64,000 nucleotides of DNA, taken from NCBI GenBank assembly GCA_964627535.1, contig CAZVJW010000013.1, positions 1 through 64,000 of the forward strand, written 5' to 3'. Below the pieces are notes generated by a model. That model did no database searches, had not been told where the DNA came from, and saw only the letters and a list, made by a program, of their open reading frames with translations. Positions 1-9,196 of the stretch are shown piece after piece. The first letter of the stretch is position 1, and each line of letters starts with the position of its first letter. A program made the position numbers and the translations under genes. The stretch comes from UBA1447 sp964627535 (GTDB lineage Bacteria > Bacillota > Clostridia > Oscillospirales > Acutalibacteraceae).

Positions 1-1517
1 GAGCAACAGGAAAAAGCATAGTCCCCAATGCTTGTGACACTGTTTGGGATGGTAATACTTGCCAATGCGTTACAGCCATAAAAAGCATAGTTTGGTATTG
101 TTTGAACATTCACGCCGAAAATAACCGCCGTTATCGAATTGTTACTGTCTCCGAATATTTTACTGTAAAAGCAGGTTCTGTTATAGTTATAGTAATAATT
201 TTTAACAGCAAAATTAGGTTTGCAATCGATAGCATTAAAATTCACCACTGCCAAAGAAGAACAGCCGCCGAACGCCGAATCTCCGATGCTTGCCACGTTT
301 TCCGGAATAGTAATGCTCGTAAGTGATGAGCAGTTGCTGAACGCCCCGTAGACGATACTTGTCACAGTGCTTGGTATCGTGATGCTCGACAGGGCGGCAC
401 AGTTGCTGAATGCGCCGTAGACGATGCTTGTAACTCCTTCGGGGATGTTAACGCTCGCAAGTTTGCTGCATCCGCTGAACGCCGATTCCCCAATGGATTG
501 AACGTCGGCCGGTAAAGAAATCCCTGTCAGCGATGTGCAATTGCTGAAAGCGCCGTAGACGATGTTCACCACACTGCTCGGTATGGAAATACTCTTTAAC
601 CCCGCGCAAGCGCTGAAAGCGCCTCCGGCGATCCCGACGGTGCCAGCATTCAGGGCAATTGTTGTATTTGCAGGCATAATCCCTTTATAAGCGTAGGCGA
701 CTTTTCCGGCATAGACCAAGCCGTTCGGCTTATCGTTATACCATTTTGTATTGTGAAACGCGTAGTTCCCGATACTGTTCACGCTGTCCGGTATCGTGAT
801 GCTTGCCAAATTCGAACAGCCATAAAACACGCTGCTTCCAATGGCTTTCAAGCTGCCCGGCAGGGTTACAGAAGTTAGAGAAGTGCAGTTGCTGAACGCG
901 CTGTAAACAATATTTGTCACGCTGTCATGGAATTCAATGCTTTTTAACCCCGCGCAGTTGCCGAAAGCGCCTCCGGCCACGCCGGTTGTGCCTGCATTCA
1001 AGCTTATTGCTGTATTCGCCGGCATATCGCCTTTGTATTTGTAAGCCACATTGCCAAGATAAACCAGCCCGTCAGGTTGGCTGTTGTACCATGGGGTATT
1101 GTAAAACGCATTTGAGTCGATGTTCGTTAAGCTTGCCGGCAAAGTGATGTCGCTCAGCGAGGTGCAGTTGCCGAATGCGCCGTAAACGATTTCCGTCACG
1201 CTTTCCGGAATAGTAACACCGGTAATACCGGCACAGGCCTCAAAAGCGTCTCTTCCGATTTTCTTGACCGTAAAGCCGTCTATCGTCGCGGGAATATTCA
1301 GATATCCCGTCAAGCTGCTTAAACAGGCGGTAATTGTTATGCCGTCGCCGTAATTTTCATAAGACAGATAACTCATTAACGGCGACCAGGTTGACTGCGC
1401 CGACGCGCCGACGCTTTTTTGCTCCGGTTCAACTGCATTCGTACTCACCGGGAACGCAATCAGAATGATGTTAACGGCAAGAATAACCGCAAAACGCGCC
1501 TTCAGCAATTTAAACAT
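1..1517 (-). CDS. Secreted BspA-type leucine-rich repeat protein (3'-truncated by window edge)
   Basis: Reading the minus strand from an ATG preceded by GGAGG gives a continuous frame that runs off the window, so the C-terminus is missing. It begins with a signal peptide (MFKLLKARF, a hydrophobic stretch ILAVNIILIAFP, then STNA as likely cleavage site). The rest is about a dozen repeats of roughly 23 residues of the pattern LTSITIPxSVTSIGxxAFxxCS, typical of the BspA/TpLRR (LRR_5) family. Two longer inserts with WYNxxPNGLVYxGxVAYKY separate the repeat blocks. Family members are usually surface or secreted proteins involved in binding host or cell-surface ligands; that role is family knowledge. 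A cell-wall anchor or dockerin could lie beyond the window. Repeat type is clear, function is not. Confidence 0.85.
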   Translation of the reverse strand, partial: MFKLLKARFAVILAVNIILIAFPVSTNAVEPEQKSVGASAQSTWSPLMSYLSYENYGDGITITACLSSLTGYLNIPATIDGFTVKKIGRDAFEACAGITGVTIPESVTEIVYGAFGNCTSLSDITLPASLTNIDSNAFYNTPWYNSQPDGLVYLGNVAYKYKGDMPANTAISLNAGTTGVAGGAFGNCAGLKSIEFHDSVTNIVYSAFSNCTSLTSVTLPGSLKAIGSSVFYGCSNLASITIPDSVNSIGNYAFHNTKWYNDKPNGLVYAGKVAYAYKGIMPANTTIALNAGTVGIAGGAFSACAGLKSISIPSSVVNIVYGAFSNCTSLTGISLPADVQSIGESAFSGCSKLASVNIPEGVTSIVYGAFSNCAALSSITIPSTVTSIVYGAFSNCSSLTSITIPENVASIGDSAFGGCSSLAVVNFNAIDCKPNFAVKNYYYNYNRTCFYSKIFGDSNNSITAVIFGVNVQTIPNYAFYGCNALASITIPNSVTSIGDYAFSCC

Positions 1518-1536
1518 AATGACATCCTCCAATTTA

Positions 1537-3228
1537 TTATAAACTTAACGAAGCGATATACACAAGATATTTTTCCGGCAGTTCCAGGTTCGGTTTATCA
1601 GCTGTCTTCCACGCGAGAGCGTCCGTTTTTTCTTTGATCTCATTCAACATTTCCGGGATTGCCTTGAGCTCCTGAACACAATACCCGGCGCTTTTGTAAT
1701 CGCCGGCAGCGTTATAGAGTTCCACTGCGTTTTTCAGCATTTCAAAGTACTCAATGTAAAGATTAAGATCATACTTCGCGTTTAACAGTGCATTCTTTTG
1801 GCAATCAATCATTTCCGCGATGTTTCCGTTCGCGTAAGCGACGGCCGCTTTTGTGCTGTATGTTAACGGAATGTGTGTGTTGTGGTTTAATATATCATCG
1901 GCTATCTTGCCGGCTTTAACCATATCGGTTTCGTTTCTCAGCAATTTCATTTGCGCCTGCGTGTTGAAAGGATAGATTTTAAGCGCGGCCGAATCAGCGC
2001 GAATATAATATAAATAATTTGACACGCTGAAATACAAGCAAATTAAAACTATAAGAACCGAGCCAACCTGCGCCAGTCTTTTGTATTTAACCACATTATA
2101 GGACTTCTGACTTTCAAAATCAAGAGTTAAAATTAAAATCAAGAAAATAGAGATATACTGCAAATCAAAATCAAAAAAGCTGTGCATCATTATCGCGAGC
2201 ATAATCAAGCGGTTCTGCAGGCTGTTCTTTTTGAAAAAGAAGGATTTTATCAGCGCGAAAACAAACAGCACGGCGGGAACAATTCCGATATCGAGTATCA
2301 TTTGAAAGAATTCGTTGTGAATATACATGATGGAATATACGCCTGTTTGGAAACTATGGTGCGAATAATAGTAACCCAAATAACCGAGCCCGAAAAGGTT
2401 GGACTTGATAACCGGCAACGCGTCTTTCAGATAGAAAATTCTTAAGATTAAAGTTTCACTGTCTGACAAGGAGGTTAAGTATCTGCCGATTGTTGCAAAG
2501 TTTTTTGTAACCGTAACATACGCAAGGCTGACGGCGAGGCCTAAAACCATCATTGAGGCAAGTGCGATCTTCAGTTTTTTATTCTTGCCGGTTACCAGAA
2601 TAATGATGATCATCATGAGCAAAACGCCGAAAACAATACGGCTGCCCGAAACAAATATACCAAACAATAAAATCACGATATATAAAAGGCTTTTCCGGGT
2701 GAATTTTTCACCGGTCACGATAATAACAATACCAAGTAATAAAAACAACGCGAATACATTGGGATATTGAAAAAATCCCGATAATCTATAATCTACCAGT
2801 AAAAACTCTTTCAGAGGATTAACAAAGCTTAAAATATAAGCCAGTATAGTCATAGCAATGCCGGAAACCGGTATCACACCAATGATTTTTTTCTTATCCT
2901 CGCCGGCCAGCTGCATAACCAGCAGTGAAAACGGCAGGATCGGGAAGAACTTGACAAAGCCGAAAACCGCCATACCTTTGTCAACAGCCCATGAAGCGCT
3001 TAGCGCATAAAAGAAAACAACAGCGAAGACCGCTATTGTTGAATCGTTGAGGACAAATTTCAAGCCTTTGTTTTTTACCGCGCAGGACCATAAACAGCCG
3101 ATTAGGTAAGCGGAAACAAGCGCGCAAGCAAACTCATAGAAAAGTCCGACCAAAAAAGGCCCTACAGCTATTAACAATTGTATCGGGAGAATATTGATTT
3201 TTTGTTGCGTGAATGAATTCTTTTTCAT
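1537..3228 (-). CDS. O-antigen ligase/polymerase-family membrane protein with C-terminal soluble domain
   Basis: A 563-residue protein with about ten to twelve hydrophobic segments in its first 400 residues. The segment RLSGFFQYPNVFA near residue 150, and the periplasmic-type loop with SNLFGLGYLGYYY followed by a YIHNEFFQMILDIGI block, match the Wzy/WaaL (O-antigen ligase, PF04932) superfamily, which polymerises or transfers lipid-linked glycans. The last 160 residues are soluble and helical, with a TPR-like look (KAAVAYANGNIAEMIDCQKNALL), as in many Firmicute members of this family. It lies 19 bp upstream of the LRR gene on the same strand, so the two may be co-transcribed. In a Gram-positive cell it would act on capsule or wall polysaccharide. 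The substrate cannot be told from sequence. Confidence 0.75.
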   Translation of the reverse strand: MKKNSFTQQKINILPIQLLIAVGPFLVGLFYEFACALVSAYLIGCLWSCAVKNKGLKFVLNDSTIAVFAVVFFYALSASWAVDKGMAVFGFVKFFPILPFSLLVMQLAGEDKKKIIGVIPVSGIAMTILAYILSFVNPLKEFLLVDYRLSGFFQYPNVFALFLLLGIVIIVTGEKFTRKSLLYIVILLFGIFVSGSRIVFGVLLMMIIIILVTGKNKKLKIALASMMVLGLAVSLAYVTVTKNFATIGRYLTSLSDSETLILRIFYLKDALPVIKSNLFGLGYLGYYYSHHSFQTGVYSIMYIHNEFFQMILDIGIVPAVLFVFALIKSFFFKKNSLQNRLIMLAIMMHSFFDFDLQYISIFLILILTLDFESQKSYNVVKYKRLAQVGSVLIVLICLYFSVSNYLYYIRADSAALKIYPFNTQAQMKLLRNETDMVKAGKIADDILNHNTHIPLTYSTKAAVAYANGNIAEMIDCQKNALLNAKYDLNLYIEYFEMLKNAVELYNAAGDYKSAGYCVQELKAIPEMLNEIKEKTDALAWKTADKPNLELPEKYLVYIASLSL

Positions 3229-3680
3229 AGATTGTACCCCGGTAATGACATAAAGCTTATCTGCTTGTTCCCACTGCCCGCTTTTCCTAATTTTTTCAAT
3301 TATATCATTTTATTTCTATAAATGCAATCATATTGTTTTATTTGTGAAGCAGGTGACGGTTCTATGATTCGACAGAATAGCTTTATATGGACTGCACTGA
3401 AAAAGCAGACTCTAAAAATGATATTATATGCATAGGAGGGATAAGTACAATCCAAGGAATTCGGCGCCAAATTATTTCTCGATAAGAAATGCAACCCCCT
3501 GCGGGCTTCCGTGCCGTTGTATCAATTTGAGGTGCTTGTGGCACCATCAAACGCAAAGTTTGATATAATGCGAAAGCCCAGTATTTACAAGGACACTGAA
3601 AAAGTCCAATCCATCTGGGATTTGATCCAGGTTGGGTTGACTTTTTTATCTAAAATAATTACAGTAAAAACAAGTTATAT
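3229..3680. repeat. Intergenic stretch with IS-remnant-like CACTGAAAAA repeats
   Basis: No convincing gene is seen here. The motif CACTGAAAAA occurs at 3394-3403 and 3594-3603 and recurs in the long hairpin just downstream (3683-3730). Such short repeats flanked by shadow frames with no homology look like debris of a decayed insertion sequence, but no transposase fragment can be recognised, so this is inference. Confidence 0.35.
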
Positions 3681-3682
3681 CA

Positions 3683-3730
3683 AGGGCACTAAAAAATCCA
3701 CGCCATAAACGTGGATTTTTCAGTGCCCTT
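3683..3730. terminator. Long perfect hairpin (possible terminator or palindromic element)
   Basis: Two near-perfect complementary arms, AAGGGCACTAAAAAATCCACG and CGTGGATTTTTCAGTGCCCTT, flank a short loop and can form a stem of about 20 bp. It lies downstream of the minus-strand secreted orphan gene and could stop its transcription, although there is no U-tract right after the stem. The CACTGAAAAA core links it to the repeats just upstream. Confidence 0.5.
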
Positions 3731-3783
3731 ATAAAATCAAAGCTTTTTTTTGGTTTTTTAGATGTTTTAATCGTGAATTAGTA
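3731..3783 (+). repeat. Partial copy of the ACTAATCCC MITE-like repeat
   Basis: Shares the core ATCAAAGC...TTTGATTTTTTAGAGG and the terminal block AATCG(T/G)GAATTAGTAT with copies at 38891-38989 and 41278-41376. Only the right-hand part is present: the left terminal repeat is missing and the sequence abuts the long hairpin. It touches the stop codon of the neighbouring secreted protein gene. Confidence 0.6.
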
Positions 3784-4857
3784 TTACCAAACAAAGCTGA
3801 CTGTATTGCCCTCGACGGTATAAGCGATTTTTTCGGTTGTCATTTTATCGGCGGCTGTGGTAAACGCATTCTTCATTTCCAAAGTTGGGAAGCATATCGT
3901 ACCTTTCAATGTTAAGGCTTCGGGCGCGCAAAACTCTCTGAAAACAAAGCCGGTCTGCCACCAGCAGGTTTCCGTCTTCCTTGTGAAGAGAAGTTCCTCC
4001 CCTTCCGAAACGCTCATGGAGATCGGCATTCTATCCTGATCCCTGCCGCAGTCGTAAAATTCGATTTTTCTGCTATCAGGTTTATTGTAAATCCCTATTT
4101 CCCCGCCCATTGTGGTGATGTATCTTCCTTTCCAGAGCTGAACCATCCAGTCCATTCCTTCATAATTGAACTTAATTCTTGTTGTTATTAAATCATCCAT
4201 GATCAGCGGTGAGAGAATGTCATAAAGCTCGCAAAAACCATAATTTCTTTGAAATACGTTTTCGGAATAGAAAAACATCTTTTGACCGATGTCAAAATCA
4301 AACCCGCTGCCCAGCATACCCTTTTCATCTTTGCCGAAAATGATTTGATTTGCTTCGTCATAAAATAAACCGGTCTTCATTGTTTTGCGCTCACTGCATA
4401 AACTTACATACTCAAAAATAATTTCTTTTTGTCCGTTGCCAATGTCATCTAAGTATAAATCAATATAAACACCATCGATCAAGTAACTTCCGAGAAACAA
4501 CTTATCCAAAATCGGAACACTTGATGATATGTCACTTAGAATAGCTATATCATTTTTTAGAAGAACGGTGCTCTCTTTTTGCACCGTCGATATGGATTCG
4601 TTTTCTTTCACTGGCGCTACGCACCCCGAAGGGAAAACTTCAACAGGCTTTGAAACGTGATTTACCGCTGCATCAGAGCAGTTTTTGACAGTTCCGCTGC
4701 ATACGGTTGACATGTCTTTTGCTATGGCTGCAGTACGAAGGTTTACATCCTTAAGACCAATATCAGAGGGTGCAACCGCAGATAAGGCGGTCTGAAAAGA
4801 CAACATAATTGCGCATACAACAGCCGTAAATGTTAAAAAGATTTTACCTTTTTGCAA
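3784..4857 (-). CDS. Secreted protein of unknown function
   Basis: A 357-residue protein with a clear signal peptide (MQKGKIFLTFTAVVCAIMLSFQ, cleavage probably after ALSA). The mature part opens with a Cys-containing low-complexity region of about 80 residues, followed by a compact region rich in aromatic residues (DGMDWMVQLWKGRYITTMGG, ETCWWQTGFVFREFC). I do not recognise the family. It is the last gene of the operon holding the GH38 mannosidase, 24 bp downstream of it, which suggests an extracellular job linked to the same glycan, for example binding. Its stop codon abuts a partial MITE-like repeat. Confidence 0.7.
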   Translation of the reverse strand: MQKGKIFLTFTAVVCAIMLSFQTALSAVAPSDIGLKDVNLRTAAIAKDMSTVCSGTVKNCSDAAVNHVSKPVEVFPSGCVAPVKENESISTVQKESTVLLKNDIAILSDISSSVPILDKLFLGSYLIDGVYIDLYLDDIGNGQKEIIFEYVSLCSERKTMKTGLFYDEANQIIFGKDEKGMLGSGFDFDIGQKMFFYSENVFQRNYGFCELYDILSPLIMDDLITTRIKFNYEGMDWMVQLWKGRYITTMGGEIGIYNKPDSRKIEFYDCGRDQDRMPISMSVSEGEELLFTRKTETCWWQTGFVFREFCAPEALTLKGTICFPTLEMKNAFTTAADKMTTEKIAYTVEGNTVSFVW

Positions 4858-4881
4858 ACAAAGCCCTCCAAAGCTATAGAA

Positions 4882-7335
4882 TTACCACTCCAGGAAATTG
4901 ACCTCTTTTACTTCGCCTGTCTTTTCAGAAATCATGAATGTTTTGATCTCCTGTGGTTTAAATATAACCTTAAAAGCTGAGTTCAGCAAAGGAATTTCCA
5001 CTTTGGCTGTTGTCGGTCTGCCTGCTGTCTCATAAAGCCGGATAACGGTGCCATTGCATTCTTCCGCCTGCTTGATTGCTTCAGCTACGCAGTTTTCCGC
5101 TGAAATTCTGATACCTTCGAATCTTGTTGCCAACGGGCCTTCGTGATGGGTTTCCCTAATGAGGTCAAGGGGCTGATTGAGCAAGGCAGCGCGTTCAACT
5201 ACAGGCGCGAAATCCACGGCATCATGCGGCATCAGAACATAATTAAAGAACTGCTCACCTTGGTCCTGGAACTGCATCCTGTCGTCCCTGATGCCGAAAT
5301 GGTCGGCAAATCCGCAGCCTCTCGCAACTGCCATGTGCATATCGTTGCCAAGAACATCAAAACTGTACTTGCCGTCATTAAGCAGCGCCATACCCGCACC
5401 GTTATTATCCGAAACATCAATCCATCGATGGGCGTGTTCTTCTTCGCCGTTAGCCGGTTTGTTGATAAATCCGAAGGGCATAGAGTAGGTAACCAACCCG
5501 TTGCTTTGGGTAACCGGGAAAGAAAGCTTTAAAATTTTAAACTGCTCGCCAAAATTTAGGAACCCGCGCACTTCAAGCTCTTTGGAATCTGCGTAAAGTG
5601 TAAAGTTCTGAGTGAGTTTTGAGTTGTCGTAAAAGCTCTCAACCCTGATGGCTGCGCGAAGCGGTCCTTCCTCAATAACAGTAAGCTTTGCGTCTGTGAA
5701 CGCACCGATTTCCTCCCGGAATTCAAAAACCCTGTGCGACCATGTGTCCGTCTGATCGTCCCTGATAAGAATCGGCTTTGCAAACGGAGCCTGCGCCAAT
5801 TCTTTTTTCGAGGTCTTATCATAATAGCTTTTTATCCAACCGGTATGCATATCAAATTCGATTCTGACCAGGTCATTTTCAAGCGTATCATCCTCTGCCG
5901 AAACCTTTGCGGTTTTCGGGGTATCCAATGCGTTTCTGCGGTAACAATAATGCGTGGCCCAGCCAAAAGCCGGGACCTCCGCCATGATTAATGTTTCGAA
6001 TTTATCAGTTCCGTTTGTTCTTTCGGCGCGGACAATTTGGAAAGGTACCGGTCTGCCTTGATCGTCACAAACACCCTGTGACACATAAGGAATATATGCC
6101 GGTGCTTTAACCGGGAAGGAATGCGGGTTAAACACAACCGAAGGTTCTCCTTCGCCGTTGTCGGCAAACATGGCCGCACCGTTTTCTTTGCCGGGCATAT
6201 TAAATAAAGCTTTCGTATTAACGCGCCAGGATATTTTTTGCATGGCGAAATTTCCGGCTTCCCAAGCCGTGTCGCAGGCAAAACCGAATGAGTTATAGGC
6301 TTCCTCATAAGCACTTCTGATGGAGCAACCCGCAAGGATATCATGGAATTGGTTGAACATCACCTTTTCCCAGGCGTAAGCGAATTCCGCTGTGCGAAGT
6401 TTTGAGCCTGTGAGTTGGTTTGACAGCCAATCATATTTTTCCGCGGCAACAAGCGCATTTTCGGTTTTACGGTTTTTCTGCTTAACGGTGCTGTTGGCAG
6501 CATAACATCCGCTTGCGTGGTGCTGCAAATCGCATTTCACTGTCGGGATAACAGCAGAATCAACAGTTTTGCGGACATACTCAAAATAGTCCCATGGCCC
6601 CGCAAAGCACAATTCTCCGCTGCTTTCATTAACGGCTTTTTCAAGATCCGCAATATGACGCTTTGTCGGGCCGCCGCCGTGATTGCCGACGCCGTAAAAG
6701 CTCATTAATGGAATATCTTCATCAGCAGCTATTTTAAAACTTTCAAGTATTTTCAATGCATGTGAACTGTATGGTTCAGCGCCGTACCCCATTGGGATGC
6801 GGAATGTTAAGGCACTGCTGCCATCAGGTGATTCCCAGTTAAAAAGCACTAACGGCAAGTTTGGATTTTCATGCTTGTCAGGACGCATCATCACATATGC
6901 ATTCATCCCGCCGTGCTTTAGAAGCTGAGGCAGCATACCGTTATGACCGAAAGAGTCCACATTATAGCCAAACTCGGCAATTTTTCCAAATTTTTCCATG
7001 TAAAAACGCTGGGAGTACAGCATGTGTCTCGCAAAAGCTTCTCCGGAAGGCAAATTACAGTCCGGTTGAACCCAAAGCCCACCCGCCAGAATCCAGCGGC
7101 CTTCTGCTACGCGCTGCTTAATCTCTTCAAACATCTCGGGTTCACTTTCGTAAATCCATTTGTAATAAGAAGCAGACGAGGCTGTAAAAATATAATCCGG
7201 GAATTCATTCATCCGGTCAAGTGCTGATCGAAATGTCGATTTAATCTCCGCAAACCCTTCCGTTTTACGCCAAAGCCAAACAGGATCCAAATGAGCGTTG
7301 CCTATCAGAAATACTTTATTTTTCAAATCTATCAC
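4882..7335 (-). CDS. Alpha-mannosidase, glycoside hydrolase family 38
   Basis: An 817-residue protein starting with the GH38 signature NAHLDPVW (His15, Asp17 as metal ligands) and carrying NVDSFGHNGMLPQ with Asp127 in the position of the catalytic nucleophile and metal ligand. The helical middle domain (FNQFHDILAGCSI) and the C-terminal beta-sandwich (NDLVRIEFDMHTGWIKSYYD) are both present, so the enzyme looks complete. There is no signal peptide, so it acts in the cytoplasm on imported manno-oligosaccharides, releasing alpha-linked mannose. It starts 1 bp after the deacetylase gene and is probably translated from the same mRNA. Mannose released here would be phosphorylated and then isomerised by the nearby ManA. 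Family assignment is firm; linkage specificity is unknown. Confidence 0.93.
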   Translation of the reverse strand: MIDLKNKVFLIGNAHLDPVWLWRKTEGFAEIKSTFRSALDRMNEFPDYIFTASSASYYKWIYESEPEMFEEIKQRVAEGRWILAGGLWVQPDCNLPSGEAFARHMLYSQRFYMEKFGKIAEFGYNVDSFGHNGMLPQLLKHGGMNAYVMMRPDKHENPNLPLVLFNWESPDGSSALTFRIPMGYGAEPYSSHALKILESFKIAADEDIPLMSFYGVGNHGGGPTKRHIADLEKAVNESSGELCFAGPWDYFEYVRKTVDSAVIPTVKCDLQHHASGCYAANSTVKQKNRKTENALVAAEKYDWLSNQLTGSKLRTAEFAYAWEKVMFNQFHDILAGCSIRSAYEEAYNSFGFACDTAWEAGNFAMQKISWRVNTKALFNMPGKENGAAMFADNGEGEPSVVFNPHSFPVKAPAYIPYVSQGVCDDQGRPVPFQIVRAERTNGTDKFETLIMAEVPAFGWATHYCYRRNALDTPKTAKVSAEDDTLENDLVRIEFDMHTGWIKSYYDKTSKKELAQAPFAKPILIRDDQTDTWSHRVFEFREEIGAFTDAKLTVIEEGPLRAAIRVESFYDNSKLTQNFTLYADSKELEVRGFLNFGEQFKILKLSFPVTQSNGLVTYSMPFGFINKPANGEEEHAHRWIDVSDNNGAGMALLNDGKYSFDVLGNDMHMAVARGCGFADHFGIRDDRMQFQDQGEQFFNYVLMPHDAVDFAPVVERAALLNQPLDLIRETHHEGPLATRFEGIRISAENCVAEAIKQAEECNGTVIRLYETAGRPTTAKVEIPLLNSAFKVIFKPQEIKTFMISEKTGEVKEVNFLEW

Positions 7336-7336
7336 C

Positions 7337-8242
7337 TCAGCCGTTCTTTTTTTGTTCCGCGCGTATTCTGACTACATCATGGTAATTCGTATAAATTATA
7401 CCTTTACTTTCCAGATATTGACGGGTCATCGGGTCCGAAAACAACTTGTGTTCCCAAACACGGCAGCGCCACAGCGCTGTAATACCTTTCAGTTCATCAC
7501 ATTCCAGGGACGGATGAATGAAGGTTTCGGATATGCCTTCCGGTATGTTTGAGAGTCTGTCATATATATACTCGCGGTAGGTTTCGTAGTTCGCCTTCGT
7601 TTCCTCGCTCCAATTCGGGAATAGCAGGTTATCTATGAGCGGAACATTGTTATCGTCGGCACATTGCGCGTAACCGTCTATCAACATTTGAGCCATATCA
7701 ACCGGGATATTATCCGGAAAATCCTCAGGTACATCCTCGGCACGAAACTTCCGGAACATGCGGAAGGCGTAGCCCAAATCACCGCACACCTCAAATGTCC
7801 TTGGCATCACATCATAATTACCGTTCAATCCATAGAGAGAGCCCATGTGGTTATCCAGATGGGAAGGCTTCAACCCCAACTTGACTGCCCTTGTTACCTG
7901 AGCCCGGATTTCATGTTCCACCTCATCGATATCGCAGTGTTCCTCGAATTCATCATTCTCGGGATAGAAAAAGCCGTATTCATCGCAAAGCGACGCATTG
8001 TTGCTTAAGCTGACGGGACCCCACTTATATCTCCCCCACTCGCTCGTAAAGGTGAGATGAACGCCAACGGCGTATTGCGGGTGCTCCGCCGCCCACATGC
8101 AGGCTTCCGTAGCCCAGCCGCAAGGGACCATAATCGTGGAAGATGATATTCCGCCTTTTTCAAACAAGTCAAAGGTTGCGAGATTTGCCGCGCGGCACAT
8201 CCCGAAATCGTCCGCATTGATAATTAAATATTTACCGCTCAT
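7337..8242 (-). CDS. ChbG/HpnK (YdjC-like) carbohydrate deacetylase
   Basis: A 301-residue protein with the family hallmarks: NADDFGMCRAAN at the N-terminus (Asp11, Asp12 as base and metal ligand), VGVHLTFTSEW around residue 58 and HLDNHMGSLYG around residue 127 (metal-binding histidines). Enzymes of this family remove the N-acetyl group from sugars such as diacetylchitobiose. It lies between an aldolase-family gene and the GH38 mannosidase, with 32 bp and 1 bp spacing, in an operon. I infer that it deacetylates a GlcNAc-containing fragment of the same glycan, such as the chitobiose core of an N-glycan. The biochemical class is well supported; the substrate is a guess. Confidence 0.88.
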   Translation of the reverse strand: MSGKYLIINADDFGMCRAANLATFDLFEKGGISSSTIMVPCGWATEACMWAAEHPQYAVGVHLTFTSEWGRYKWGPVSLSNNASLCDEYGFFYPENDEFEEHCDIDEVEHEIRAQVTRAVKLGLKPSHLDNHMGSLYGLNGNYDVMPRTFEVCGDLGYAFRMFRKFRAEDVPEDFPDNIPVDMAQMLIDGYAQCADDNNVPLIDNLLFPNWSEETKANYETYREYIYDRLSNIPEGISETFIHPSLECDELKGITALWRCRVWEHKLFSDPMTRQYLESKGIIYTNYHDVVRIRAEQKKNG

Positions 8243-8274
8243 TAAATATTCCTCTTTTCAAACATTGATTATGA

Positions 8275-9174
8275 TTACATAATTCCGTAATCTTTTGCCC
8301 ATTCGTACCAGACTTCCAACGCTTTCAGGCGCTGTGGATTAAGTTCCTGATTGCCTCTGGTGTACCAATTCATCGGGATACCCTGCAGGTTTACCAAATA
8401 CTTTGCTGTGGCGCAGAATCCTGAATCAATGGTATTATCCAATAATATGATATGCTCGTGCGTTTTCTTTGCTTCTTCAACTTTTCCGTGCGAGAATTCG
8501 TCCCACATTTTAACGAACAGATGCGTTCCGCAGGTGGTGGGCGTTGCGCAAACACCTCTTGCTCCTGCCTGATATGCTTCAAACAAATAAGGAATATTTG
8601 CCTGAAGAACAGAGGATTCGCCCTGAACGGCTATTTTCTCTTTTATTTTAGGCATGGTGCAGGTAGTATCCTTAATGGCGACAAAGCGGCCTGTATCGAT
8701 AAGTTTTTTATAGGTTTCCGCCTCCATCCTTGCCGGGGAACAACCGGGGAATTCATACAGCATAATCGGAAGCTCCGTATAAGTAGAAAGTTCAGCTAAA
8801 TAAGTAAACATACGGTTCTGATCATTCCCGTAACCCTTTGTTACAAAAACAAGACCTGAAACGCCTGTAGCTTCCATACGCTTAACCTCATCCACCTGAG
8901 CAAGCCAGGACGGTTCAAGGTTGGCGGTTGCGACTACGGGAATATCCCCTGCTTGGCTTAAAATTGTTGAAGCTACTTTCAGGCGTTCCTCAAGATTCAT
9001 GCTTGCCATTTCGGAAGAGCCGCAAACAGCAAAAAAATGCTGCGGTTTATGAGAAGCCTGCCATTCGGCATATTTTGCCAAAGTAATAAAGTCAATTGAC
9101 CTGTCTTCATGAAAGGGCGTTAACAGCAAAGACCAAACCCCGTTAAATTGTTTCATGTCGTTTTTTTTATACAT
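8275..9174 (-). CDS. DapA/NanA-family class I aldolase (dihydrodipicolinate synthase family)
   Basis: A 299-residue TIM barrel of the DHDPS/N-acetylneuraminate lyase superfamily. Lys168 in FVAIKDTT is the Schiff-base lysine and Tyr140 in IMLYEFPG the conserved tyrosine. The usual GTTGE phosphate/carboxylate loop is replaced by CGSSEMAS, so it is unlikely to be the housekeeping DapA. The start is supported by GAGGTG five bases upstream. Members cleave or condense pyruvate with sugar or amino-aldehyde substrates. Sitting in an operon with a mannosidase and a sugar deacetylase, it may break down a sugar acid such as a sialic acid or an oxidised hexose. This is inferred from context only. Confidence 0.82.
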   Translation of the reverse strand: MYKKNDMKQFNGVWSLLLTPFHEDRSIDFITLAKYAEWQASHKPQHFFAVCGSSEMASMNLEERLKVASTILSQAGDIPVVATANLEPSWLAQVDEVKRMEATGVSGLVFVTKGYGNDQNRMFTYLAELSTYTELPIMLYEFPGCSPARMEAETYKKLIDTGRFVAIKDTTCTMPKIKEKIAVQGESSVLQANIPYLFEAYQAGARGVCATPTTCGTHLFVKMWDEFSHGKVEEAKKTHEHIILLDNTIDSGFCATAKYLVNLQGIPMNWYTRGNQELNPQRLKALEVWYEWAKDYGIM

Positions 9175-9196
9175 TATTGCACCTCATATTTAAATT

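Noticed and set aside
3300..3708. Two short frames in the gap before the O-antigen ligase gene
   Set aside because: They lack ribosome binding sites and include repeat sequence; not supported as genes.
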